Below, in pieces: positions 12,136 to 24,800 of a DNA stretch of 64,000 nucleotides. The first letter of the stretch is position 1. Every line of letters begins with the position of its first letter. The DNA comes from Macrosoma leucophasiata (Eukaryota; Arthropoda; Insecta; Lepidoptera; Hedylidae), in contig JAWQUS010000010.1 in the NCBI GenBank assembly GCA_036365455.1, forward strand, positions 22,554,501 to 22,618,500, in the 5' to 3' direction. The notes under the pieces are model-generated. The model was not told where the DNA came from. It made no database searches and was given only the letters and a program-made list of their open reading frames with translations. The translations under genes were made by a program, and so were the position numbers.

Positions 12136-12291
12136 CACCATGAACACCGCAGTAATCACCGACGCAATCAGCGTGCTGAGTATGTGACCCGGAGCAGGGT
12201 GTGTCCCCAGTGCAGGCACGGCGCCGCGTCTGCCGGCAGTCAGCCCCGCATACCGACCACTCCGACCAGGCACCCCAACGACCAGGGAGAG
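12136..12291 (-). CDS. unc5: unc5 exon: thrombospondin type 1 repeat 2
   Basis: 156-bp exon, phase 1 in and phase 1 out, acceptor ATCTTGCAG. The correct frame reads [20 protein letters not shown], then [20 protein letters not shown] and VGDYCGVHG. It has the second WxxWxxW motif (WGAWSEW), the CGADC strand and six cysteines, as expected for the membrane-proximal TSP1 of UNC5. The chosen donor is GTGAGT directly after 12136; a weaker in-frame GT three bases earlier would remove one residue. The 93-codon open frame over this place (12372-12091) is a different frame whose hydrophobic stretch is accidental, not the transmembrane helix. The next exon, expected to carry the transmembrane segment, was not found between 1 and 12135. 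Confidence 0.9.
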
Positions 12292-15200
12292 CTGCAAGAT
12301 TTCACTCAATTTAGGAAAATAGCTAGGATTGCTCGGTTCACCTGAAGTTATGTATCCGAAAATCTTTGTCATTTGTGGAAGTTAAACAATCCTTAGAAAT
12401 CGGAAACAGGCTAGTCGATTTTCGATTTCCAAAACTAACTTATGTGTTGAAATTTCATGAATTGATTTGTTTTTTAACAATACTGTAACATCAACAGCAT
12501 TGTCCAGAACGTTTTTAATTTCACAATGTGAATAATGAGATAAACTGTAATACAAAGCTATATGGACAAAGCCTTTTCTTTCCTTTCTTTCCTTCTTTCA
12601 AAGATGCTCATAACAGTGTTATGGGTTATTAGGGGAGAATATGCCACAAATTGAAGCGTGCATAGCCCAGCGGCTGGTGTAGATCGTAAACAATCTACTC
12701 GGTTAAGCACTACGGGCGCGGTCGGGTAGTGTGATGGGTGACCGCTAGTGGCAAATTCAATGCGCGTTTCCGTGCTTCGGAAGGCACGTTAAGCCGTCGG
12801 TCCCGGTTGCTATCGATAGATAGCAGTCGTTATACCTTGTCGGAGGCCTTATGGGCGGTTTGAAAATATCCGACAGCGGGTTGGCCACTAACCCCAACAC
12901 CTCCACCAATCCGCATTGGAGCAGCGTGGTGGAGTAAGCTCCAGGCCTCCCCCCAAAAAAGGGGAGAGACTCGTGCCCAGCAGTGGGACGTATAATGGGT
13001 TGCCATTATTATATTATTATTACGCCACAATCTCCACGCTCGGCAGGCCGATTGGCTATCGCAGTGGTGATACTTTCATTGCAGGACGCTGCTGCCCATC
13101 CCGCGTTATTGTATTTACTACAGCCCCATTGAAATGGTTTGAACGCCATGCAGTTGACTGACTGCACTAGCGGAATCCAGAATTTTCCTCCACTAGAGGG
13201 CGATCATGTCTCGACGCAATCAAAACGTTATAAGTATTGGTTAAATGGTATTCACAGTTTCACTTTCTTTGAATTAAAAAAAAATCTAGATTATTAAATT
13301 TAATTATGTCTAACACGTTATTGGGTTTATATAGTTCTGGTTTACGTACGCAATAAAGCGCTCAAACATAATTTTCTTCAAACGCTTTGTACAGTCGCAA
13401 TCACAAATTGTATGCGTTGTGAATATTTTTATGAGATGAAATGTCATACAATACCCACCAAAATGAAAATCAAACAAACATATAGATGTCGCTACTGTCA
13501 CTCTTAGGCGAAACACTCTACAATGAATGTGAAGGAAAAATTCGATAAGTCACACCGGTAGCTCAGTAGCTCATAGAAAAGAGCCGATGCCATAAGTAAG
13601 CTTGTAACTCGGAGATCCACTACTCTAGCGTTACTATCAGTGAAATGTCTATAAAGATATACAAGTAGGTACTCAATACAAATTTCAAATTCTTATAGAC
13701 TATAATTTATTAATAGATACGTTCTTTAGTTCGCTATAATATTGTACTATACATATAGACCATATTTAGATTATTTGGTAGAGTTCCAATGTTGGAGCTA
13801 GAGGGCGTAGGCGTCGCTGCATTACCTAATCTATCAGCCGCGAAATGGTAGTGTTTTAGTTAGATGGTAATGTATAGCCCCATAATAACTACATAAGTAT
13901 CACACAGCCAAACAACAAAAAATTCGGCGCCTCAGAGATGGCAACGCCTCTGCATTTTGATCTCCAGTTTTAGATCAGATCTCTATAAGCTGCAGAATCT
14001 ACTTACCATCGATATAAATTGCATGCTTGTTAGCCACCATCATCACATTAAAAAAAACCTTCATTTCACGTGACACGACACGCAATTTACCGATTTTTTA
14101 TGTCTTCAATTTTAACATAGTTATATTCACACCAAGTAAATTCCTGCTGACTGTACCGTGCCAAATTGATACGTAGCTGGCCAATACTCGACTTTATTAA
14201 AGCGGAGCATGCGATCCCGCCGTTTCTATTCGATACAGAGTATGTTATCGTTTCGATATGTATCTATGATGCAATCGATCATTATTGGTGGGAGAGTGGA
14301 AACGATGTAAATAAAGGCCAATGTGCCACAAAGAACTTCGACACATATGCTTAAAGAACTTCAGAAGTACGACAGTTATATTTCACACTTCCGTAAGAGT
14401 AATACACCGCCAAATGTTCCCAGTAGTAGTTTACGTATTGAAATCCCACATAAAAGAACTGCATGCTTATTTGCTTTTTTATTTAATGGAAGTGGCAAAC
14501 AAGCATGCAGTTCACATTGATGTTAAGTGATGACACAACCACACAAAGACTAAGGTCAAAATGCAGATGCGTTACCACTCCTGAGGCCTAAGGTGTTATG
14601 CCTCTGTGCCGGAAATTACCGGCACAGAGGCATAGCACCTTATAATTTAACAGGGCCGCACATTACCACCTGTCAGGCACACGATAGTGCTGAACATTAC
14701 TATTTAGCGGCAAGTATATTAGGCAATGCGGTGGTGCCTACGCCCGCGAGCTCCGAGACTGGAGCTCTAACACCAGTAGAAACTACTTTTATCAAACCAA
14801 ACTGAATATTGTTTGAAATTGTGTCCAATATTTTGAATATTACAACTCTAAAATACAATATTGAGCCTCAAAATGGTGAACCACTTGATTGACATTAAGC
14901 GCGGTTATCGAAAATCCTTCAAAATTATCGCTGGTAATTATTAAGAGAATACTACAATTCAGAATTGGATTTCACACTTAAAATTGACACCTGGAGCATT
15001 ATATTTAGTCACTGCTTTAATAACTCGTCTGCGGGTAAATGCGAAAGCATAAAAATAGCAATAGTCACTAGACATAATAATTATGTTTTTCCCACGGATA
15101 ACCGAATATAGCAAAAAGCTTTTGTTGACGTTGTATTAGGGAATTAATTTTCTTTTTTGAAATGATATAATATTTTATTCTCGCATTTTATGCATAACGA

Positions 15201-18200
15201 GTTATAAAGATTAAAATAAAGGACTTTGAGCAGGATTTTAAACTGCAAACTTAACATGCGTGAATGCATTTAGCTATAAATCATTATTAATTCTTTTGAA
15301 GAAAAATAGACCTAAAATTACATTTCCAACTTCATCGTTCAAATTGTGATTTTAATTCCTTTTGTATTAACCGCATATGGGAGCAATATCATGATGATAA
15401 TCACACCATTAGGGTTCTGTCACCTAATCAAAATGTCCCAAATGACCCATCATAAAACAAACTTAACTTACATTGTAATAATACATATGTGTGACTCATG
15501 AAGTCATGACCTACTTGGTTAAAGAAGATCAATTTTGATCCAACCTAAACTGTTTTAATTCCCATATATTGCACCGTCTTCTTTTTGTTATTCACATAAT
15601 TACCAGGTACAATAAAAGCGATGGCAAAATCTTTAGACAACTCCCATGTAATCCACATCCTATATGAATAACACCCTGCAAACAATATTCCGTTGCATAC
15701 CACAATTAAACATGACCCGGAACATCACACGTTACAAAATACAAGACATGACTCAGAACGCGAGTAATTACAACCCGCAAATACTCAAATGAGAATAGTT
15801 GCGATGGCTCAGATATAAATTGCTACACCTAATAATACAAACATCACGTTAACTTATAAGGTATTGCTCTATAAATTGAAATTAAAATACGCCCAGATTC
15901 CCGGTGCTCTTACATGCGAGTGAGGAATAAATCACGAATTCTCTTTTTTTAAAGAAATAATAGAACGGTTAAAACGAGTGCTGGCGAAACGAGGGCTTAA
16001 GTTATGAGAGATAGCGATTTGATCTCTGTTAACATTGAAAGTTCTTTCCCGTGTCCTCATCCGCGTATTTTTTTTATGTAATAGTAGTGGCAAACAAGCA
16101 TGCAGTTCACATTGATGTTAAGTGATGACTGCAGCCTATAGACACCCACACTAGGACCAAGGTCAAAATGCAGATGCGTTACCACTCCTGAGGCCTAAAG
16201 TGTTATGCCTCTATGCCGAAAATTACAGGGCCGTACATTACCACCTGACCGGAACATGATAATGCTGAACATTTAGCGGCAAGTATATGAGGTAATGCGG
16301 TGGTGCCTACGCCGGCGAGCTCCGTCACTGGAGCTCTACCACCAGTAAAATCTTTTATAATGTAACCGTAATCTTTGGTAATGCCTTTATCCTTTTATAA
16401 GATTTAATTTATCTCCATGTAAGATATCATTATAATCAGTCCAGCAATTTGCTTGTGAAAGCATTTGAAATATACCGACAGTGTCACTTTTGCATTAATA
16501 ATACAAGTGTGAAGCTATTTAGAATTTCTTAACATTGATTTGAACTTAATCAGTTAAAATTGGGCAAATCGTCTCAGAAGAGAAATATTTTTACTGATCA
16601 AGCATATTAAAAATACTTGATCTTTCTCGAACTTGATTAAAATTGTGTTAAACGGGAAAATACTTCGAAGTGTTCACCTGCTTAAGGTTTGATTCCTTTA
16701 GTTTTTTGGTTGATTAACTATCGGAATCACAGCTATTAACAAGAAAAAAAAACTAAACTCATCAAAACTAAATCGCTTACCACTTACACCATTCATATAT
16801 CTACGTGGGTGTAACATACGCATATTTAATACAACAGTGTGTAGCCTTTCTTATTAATTAATGCGTACATACATAAATCAGTCGTGGTTCGTTAGCACTG
16901 GAAAGGGCTTTCACGTGACAATAATTTTTCTCGAGACATTTTCGAGTAAATAAATTGTGCTTAATTGCGCTTGTCGCATCTTTAGTGGTTCAAAATTACG
17001 GACAGATATGATTTGTATCTTGGCAGACATAAAACATGCTATTTTTCACACTGGACACTGTCACAAGTAGTATAATTTAATATGTAAGTCGTTCTTCAAC
17101 ACGTTAATTGGACGATAAAAATACTTGTAAATAGCTTAAAGATTAACAGTGGACTTGAATCTTACACACTCACTTTTCGGTCGGACGGAGCCCGTGGGTG
17201 CAAGTACCAACGCGTTACTTAATTTGCCACTAAATGGTAGTGTTCAGCGCTATGGTGTTCCGTTTAGGTGGTGAAGTAAGGTCCTGTAATGTCAGGCACG
17301 GAAGTTTCAATGTAGATGCGGTGCCACTCCTGAGTTCTAAGGTATTATAGCAATATGCAATGGCTGCCACATACGTCATACTCGTGAACGGGTGCTGATG
17401 GTGGGGACTGGTCTATTCTGGTCTGATGGTGCTATATTTCACTATAATGGATAGTTGTTCTTTTGTACTAATACAAATATATATGCTATTGACATTTACA
17501 TTAGGAATAAGATTTTAATTAGTATCTGTATTAGACATAAGTCAAAAGTTTAAAAGAGCTTCTGCTGAGTTTGCTGGGTAGCGGAATTCTTCTCAGTAGT
17601 GACTGCACTTGAAACTCTGCTAAGTGAATAACTTAGATTTTGTTTTTGACGAATATTTTTTTTCTTTTATCTAATTTTTGAAAGAAAGGAATTGAGATTT
17701 TTTATGATATTTTTACTGTAAGTTTTTTATACAACGTAACTTCAGGCCTGTAATCCCCGAAGGGGTAGGCAGAGGTAAATACATGCATTCAAGTATACAT
17801 GCAAACACCCACGATTCGCCGGTTACCCATGTAACAGGTTGCGAGCCTGTTGACAACTCCGGGTACATAACTAAACTTCGAGGTACTGGGAAATTGCCAG
17901 AAACTGGAAAAATCCCAATAGAACCAGAGATAAAGGAATTATCTCTGATAACCCCCTACCCGGGAATCGAACCCAGGACCTCAGCGTAGTAGTAGTGGCC
18001 TGCTACCACTAGGCTACCGAGGCAGTTTTTTATCTCTATTTTAATGTATCTAATATCTGTTTTACTTTATGTAATAGTTATTCACTCTAGGTTATTATTG
18101 ATTATTATTGACTTTTCGAAAATGGTTGAAAAATTATACTCGAAATAAAAATATATTTTCTTTCTTTCTTATGTCTATTATGGCCTACCGCCTATCGGAA

Positions 18201-18756
18201 CACGACAGTGCTCAACACTACCGTTTACCGGCAAGTAGATAAAGTAGTGCGGTGGTATCCGCGATCCATCACTGAAGCCAGTAAAAAAATCTAATGAAGA
18301 GATTCTCTTGATTGTAAATTCGAATTTGATGCAAATTTCGCATGAAATCTCCCAGGATTTAAATTCATAGAGATATAATAAACACATTTTCCCATGTATG
18401 CATGTATGAGAATCGCGGTGCGTATGGAATTTGTTGCGTTCCTAGCTGATCTTTGCCCTCTTGTCAGATGCCTTTAGAAACAGTTGAGAATTATTTTGCT
18501 GGTACTTGGAAAAGGGGCGATAAATTTATCAATTCACTAGCTGATTCGGAAAACTTCGTATTGCCTCAGAATAAAATAATGTGTCTAAAATTTGATAGAT
18601 ACGGACTATTTGTATGGGAAAATTAAATTGTGTTTTTTACTATTCCCCTTCAATTTCTTCATATTTTCTTACCTTTTAAACCATCTCTGGGCTTCCAGAA
18701 ATAATTCAAAACTAATGTTAACCAAATCGGTAGAGACTAACGAACAGCAATTGATT

Positions 18757-18806
<50 letters not shown>

Positions 18807-21800
18807 TATGAGAAGCGCAAACTTCAGATCGCCTTTCAAGAATATTGGACACAGAGAAATGTGACATCAGGCGTGAATACATTATAGCTATATCTGCAGA
18901 TCACAAAAATCGGCTGTATCCTATCTGGCCCGGTGACTTGGCCCTGCACAAATAATTATAATTCTAAATACTGTTCAAAGATGCTTAAGCTTGCCAAAGT
19001 CTTCCAACACGTGGCTAGAAGTACTGAAACTCAGATCTTTAATCAAAGAGACCAGTTACAACACATAGCAGCCACAAAGGTTAAGTAAACACGAAGTTTA
19101 AGAAAGGAAAGCAAATAAAAGATGCTTTAAAACAAAACGAACATTTACTAACAGTAATCAGAAAAACAAGCAACATAGTGGAATCAAGCTACGCACTAAT
19201 TCTGTATAACTATGTCGATAAGTATACAAAGTTGCCCCGACAGTGACGAGACATGTGTTACCAATTAGCGCGAACAATGATCCGACCACGTTTCACTGGG
19301 AAACAGCGGCTCTTGATTAGATTTTATTGTCTGTTCGGATGCTTTTGGCTGCGACAGCTAAGACAGCTGAGTCTTGTTTGGACCACATTCTATTCAGATG
19401 GCCATTAGATGTTCTAAGGAGCCGTGAGATGAGATATTCTGTGTGTTGTAATTTGGTTAACTAATTCTGGTGCAATGGCTAAGATAAGATGAAATTGCGA
19501 GAAACTAGATAGGAAGTCTATTTTTGAGTTTTAGAAGTCAGAAGCTAAAAGAAAAGAAATTAATATACTTAATAAATAAAACAGTGTTCTTGATTGCTGA
19601 TTTCATCAGAAATATTATACATTACATTTAACCATCAATGCTGTAATTTACTACCAACCCAACTTGCTCAGTCGCTAATAAATTTAAATACAAATAATCA
19701 AATTAAATCTAAGAACACCAAGAAATAAGATATATTTACAAAAATAAACGTCAAATTACAAACTTAATGATATAATTTAAGGTCCATACTTAAATTAATT
19801 GGCAATAAACACCATTCCACACCACTTACTTCAATTTATTCGATTACACAAAAACATGCGCATTGGTTGTCACGAGATAAAATCATTTAAATCAATAAAA
19901 TATTTTATGTCACTTATTAATATTCAACGATCATGATTATTGATTCAATTCATAAAAACTCTTATAGGTTAGGATCCCACTGCAGAATCATTTCGTTCAT
20001 CCAGATATGCTGCAAACCTAATTTTTACGCATATTCATAAACTAGAGAATTATATCCACTAGGTTGCGTATCAAAATTTGGCCGCAAGTATTTTTAATTC
20101 AATTATTTTATCTTTAACAGCCAGTGACTCTTATTTGCAGCCGATTTAATTTGGCTCCCGTATGTTATAATAATAAGAAAAAAAATACCTTTAATTTGAT
20201 ATATAAATCATACATGTACGTTATGGACGTAAAAGGTTATCGGAGCGGAATTAAAATATGTAGGGGCGGCCAAGTGCGCAACGGCAGCCGTGATTTTTCA
20301 GAGAAAGACTCTGATATATACATACTGCCGTGAAGAAAACAATATTTTATTAAATAAACAAGTCAAAAAAATCCTCAACAAACATAAAAAAATTTTTTTT
20401 GGCCATTTTTTGATAGGCAACCTAATGGATATAACATTCTCTGGATTATAAATATGAGTAAAAATTAGGTTTGCAGCATATCTGGATGAACAAAATGATT
20501 CTGCAGTGGGATCCTAACCTAAAAATATTGTATGTCACTTATTAATATTCAACGATCATGATTATTAATTCAGTTCATAAAAACTCTTATAAGAAAGTTT
20601 TAAAATACTGTCAGTAACATAAATAATATAGACCCCATTAAACGGCTCCCAAGTTTTGCCACGGACGAATATAAATTAGAAAAAGTTTCGTTAAAAGACA
20701 ATGTATATTTTACTGTATTTTAAGAAATGGTTAATGGTTTGCCGGTTGATTTATTGAATGTACTTACAAAGATTATGCGTTCTTTATTTGTATTGTAAAT
20801 TGCTGTTGATTTTATGTTATCTCAGATTTATATCCGAAAGTTTGACACACATTATATAGATAATATTTTATAATTAATTGGCAATATAGAAAATAATTTA
20901 TTCAAAAACTTAATACTTATTCATTCATAAATTGTATACCCGCTTCTAGTGATTAATAATAAGCATATATATTTATTTATTATCCATAGCTTTCGCTCAT
21001 TTTGATGGCCACATAAAGTTTGCTTGTAATGACAAATGAATACCGGATTTATTTATATTTCTAGCTTATATCAATAATGCAATTATTTTGCCCGAATGGT
21101 ACTTATCTGAAAGTATATCACAAAGTCTCAAAGTCAAATGTAATTGCGATATTATTATTGAAATGAAAAACAAAATGTTTAATTATAGGTACGGCCGATT
21201 TGTCATAAACAAATCTGCCATCTTTTTAAAATGAAAATTAATGGATAAGTAATTGTTTTTATATTATTTCGCATTAACACATGCTTGTGAAATATATTTT
21301 ATTTTTAAAGAAAAATGGAAAGAAAAATTTGACTACGGGCGAGACTTGAACTCGCGGCCTACTGGGAATCTAGTCCAGCCGCTCTTCCAATTGAGCTACT
21401 GAAGTCCTGCCCGATTTGTCAAATCTTTCCTTCACATATATTGCTTTATGGTAGCAGCAGCGCCATCTATTACCAACTATGCTAGTTAGGCAACCGATAT
21501 AATAGACTTTTCAGTTTATTGAATATCGTAAAGAAGTCGCTTTTACCCTTAATAATTGTTTTTATATTATTTCGCATTAACACATGCTTGTGAAATATAT
21601 TTTATTTTTAAAGAAAAATGGAAAGAAAAATTTGACTTCAGGCGATACTCGAACTCGCGGCCTACTGGGAATCTAGTCCAGCCGCTCTTCCAATTGAGCT
21701 ACTGAAGCCCTGCCCGATTTGTCAAATCTTTCCTTCACATCTATTGCTTTATGGTAGCAGCAGCGCCATCTATTACCAACTATGCTAGTTAGGCAACCGA

Positions 21801-24800
21801 TATAATAGACTTTTCAGTTTATTGAATATCGCTACCATCTGCTACCATAAAGCAATGCAATAGATGTGAAGGATAGATTTGACAAATCGGGCAGGACTTC
21901 AGTAGCTCAATTGGAAGAGCGGCTGGACTAGATTCCCAGTAGGCCGCGAGTTCGAGTCTCGCCTGAAGTCAAATTTTTCTTTCCATTTTTCTTTAAAAAT
22001 AAAATGGATAAGTAGTTGAAAAAAGTTATATTCAATAATACGTAACTTGAAAGAACTAGCTTTGATGTAATCAAATAATCTATATTTAAATAAATCAATT
22101 GCTGTTCGTTAGTCTAGCTAAAACTCGAAAACGGCTCTAACGATTTGGTTAACTTTAGTTTTGAATTATTTCTGGTAGCCCGGGGAAGGTTTAAAAGGTA
22201 AAAATATGAAAAATATGAAGGAAAATAGTAATAACCACAATTTTATTTACCCATACAAATAGTCCGTATCTATCAAACCTTTGACACATTATTTCGTTCT
22301 GAGGCAATACGAAGTTTGCCGGGACAGCTAGTTTAAAATAAAATTCGGTAAGCGTATGTTCGTCAAACCAAGCAGACTGTTTAAATTCCAAGTCGCAATT
22401 CCCGTGTAATTTTATTGTAGTCATGAAACTCTGTCTTTGATGTGACCAACCCAGTTGCATTTGTATTAACAAGCGGCATTTTTATAGCTCAGATTCAAAC
22501 GAGATATATGAAATGTATGGGGTTTAGCCACGTGCTTTATTCACTTCATTTATGTGAAGTGCTATTACATTGATGCTTCAACTTTAGTGCGCTTTGTTTG
22601 ATGGTACGGTCTTTAAATGTTTTGTTTTATAGCGTTTTCGAGATGTTGGGGTCCTATTTGATGTTATTGAATGCGTGTGCGGTTAGTTTTTGAATACGTT
22701 GAAATGAAAATCATAATGTATTACCAGGCTATATATAACTTTTTAATATACAAAAAATTATGAATCTATACTTATTCACCACCTGTTACTTGGGCCAAAA
22801 CGTAACCGGCGAATCGTGGGTGTTAGCATGTATGCTTGAATGCATGCATTTACCTCTATAAAGCTGAAGAGTTTCTATGTTTGTTTGTTTGAACGCGCTA
22901 ATCTCAGGAACTACTGGTCCGATTTGAAGTTTTTTCAGTGTTAGATAGCCCATTTATCGAGGAAGGCTATAGGTTATATATCATCACGCTATGACTAATA
23001 GGAACGGAGCAGCGCGAGCGAAGCCAGGGCGGGCCGCTAGTAAGAATGATAAAAATAGAAACGCTAAATGTGTTGCTAATCGCAAAACTCGAGAACGGCT
23101 AAACCGATTTCGCTCATTCTTATTGTATTGTGTTCTTAAATATTCGGAGAAGGTTTTTATGAAAAAAAATTAATTGATAGTTGCACGGAAAATTTTAAAA
23201 AGAAAACTTAAATATTGTAACATCTTTTCTGATGTGAACCTTATAGGCCTTGAGATAACGGTCAGTCGTCAGTTATCGTTTTAAATAAATCCGTGATTGA
23301 GAATGACGTGAGTCTACCAATAACAATTTATATTGCACACGCGCGAAGTCGGAACGGGTCGCTAGTTATAAATAAAATTAAGTAATTGTTTTACTAATTA
23401 CTTACTTACCAATCAATAATTGTTGAGTATTATCGTATGCTTGATGATCCATATTGTATCCATCTTCATTGGAAGCATTGGAAAAAAATTAATTAAGAGA
23501 TATGAAAAGGCAATTTATTTTCATCAGAAACACATTTTTAGTCTATGTAAATTTGTGATGTATCTTTTACGATAATTTCACATTACCATCAATTATTGAC
23601 TGAACTACTGATAAACCTTGCAATTTTTGATTTCAATAAAATGTCCATCATCATCAAACAAAATTACTTCATTTTAAGGAAAAATGGAAAGAAAAATTTG
23701 ACTTCTTTGGCGAGACTCGAACTCGCGACCTACTGGGAATCTAGTCCAGCCGCTCTTCCAACTGAGCTACCGAAGTCCTGCCCGATTTGTCAAATCTTTC
23801 CTTCACATTTATTGCATTGCTTTATGGTAGCAGCAGCGCCATCTATTGCCAACCATGCTAGTTAGGCAAAATAAAATATATTTCACAAGCATGTGTTAAT
23901 GCGAAATAATATAAAACAAAATTACTTCGTTATTATGTCTATTTATTACATCTAGCCTAATCAAGTACAGATGGACCAAGATACAATACGTTAGATTCAA
24001 AGCAATCATGCTTGCTATTCTGTTTTCTCTCATCATCACCATAAATCATTCACGCCAATTACCAGTAGACATTCAAAGCTTATAGCTTCTAATTATGAGT
24101 TTTCTTTGTACTGACATCAGAGAGTTAATAGTGTGATGTGTACTCCTAACTGCATTTTCTCTTCATATTGCATGATTTATTTATGAAATTATTCTCAAAG
24201 ACAACGTACCTTTGTGCAAGGAATTTTGTATGATTTTCAAATACATAATTATTATGCTTTGGACGCTTATTGTTATAACTTTTTAGTAATGGAAAGGGAA
24301 AATTTGTAACTAATAGACATTTTAATGAATGTAATTAAAGAAAATACAAAAATCATACCGAGTGTTGAAATTAATTATTTTACACGTGTTATATTTCCTG
24401 GATATAATAATAAAGCCTTATTTTCCAGATTTGTTGTTATAACTCCAAGCTCGGTGAAAATGTTTTTGAAATTAAATTGAATGCCTGTTTTTAGTTCAAG
24501 AAGTGCTACCGTAACGTATAGCATTACAAAAATACCACGCACCATTCACATAGGTGCCTTTTTGCTGCATGATCTTTTAGCACTTTCCGTTAGGTCCATG
24601 CAAATTAAGAGTTGCTTTATTATATTGAGGATCAGATTTAAATATAGATGGGATGTCTTACCACTTTGGCACGGTACGCAGTCAGCTGTCCGTTGCACGT
24701 TCTGTCCTTGGCAAGGTGCACCTCCATTGAGTGGATGAGGCTCAGTACAGGTGCGTGTGCGCCGCTGGCCACCTGATACTCGACCGTTGCAGCGGCAAGT

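Larger units (their letters stand above)
12292..24661. other. unc5 intron between the two TSP1 exons
   Basis: 12.4-kb intron, GT...AG on the minus strand. It contains a 5S-SINE, family A and B SINEs, an AT microsatellite, a 555-bp inverted-repeat element between direct repeats and two family E insertions. The stretches 13200-13790, 14790-16070, 16350-17190, 18830-19890, 20600-21240, 22340-22780 and 23930-24660 are AT-rich with no recognisable feature. Confidence 0.75.

Noticed and set aside
12091..12372. 93-codon minus frame with a hydrophobic stretch that could pass for the UNC5 transmembrane helix
   Set aside because: It is a shifted frame over the TSP1-2 exon; the spliced frame gives WGAWSEW and six cysteines and fits the intron phase.
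18766..18801. AT-rich tract as an origin or matrix-attachment site
   Set aside because: It is a simple (TA)n microsatellite grown from a LINE tail.
21340..21410. Possible functional tRNA gene with good acceptor and T stems
   Set aside because: The anticodon stem is mismatched, the apparent AGA anticodon would need a class II tRNA-Ser, and the sequence is repeated within a SINE.
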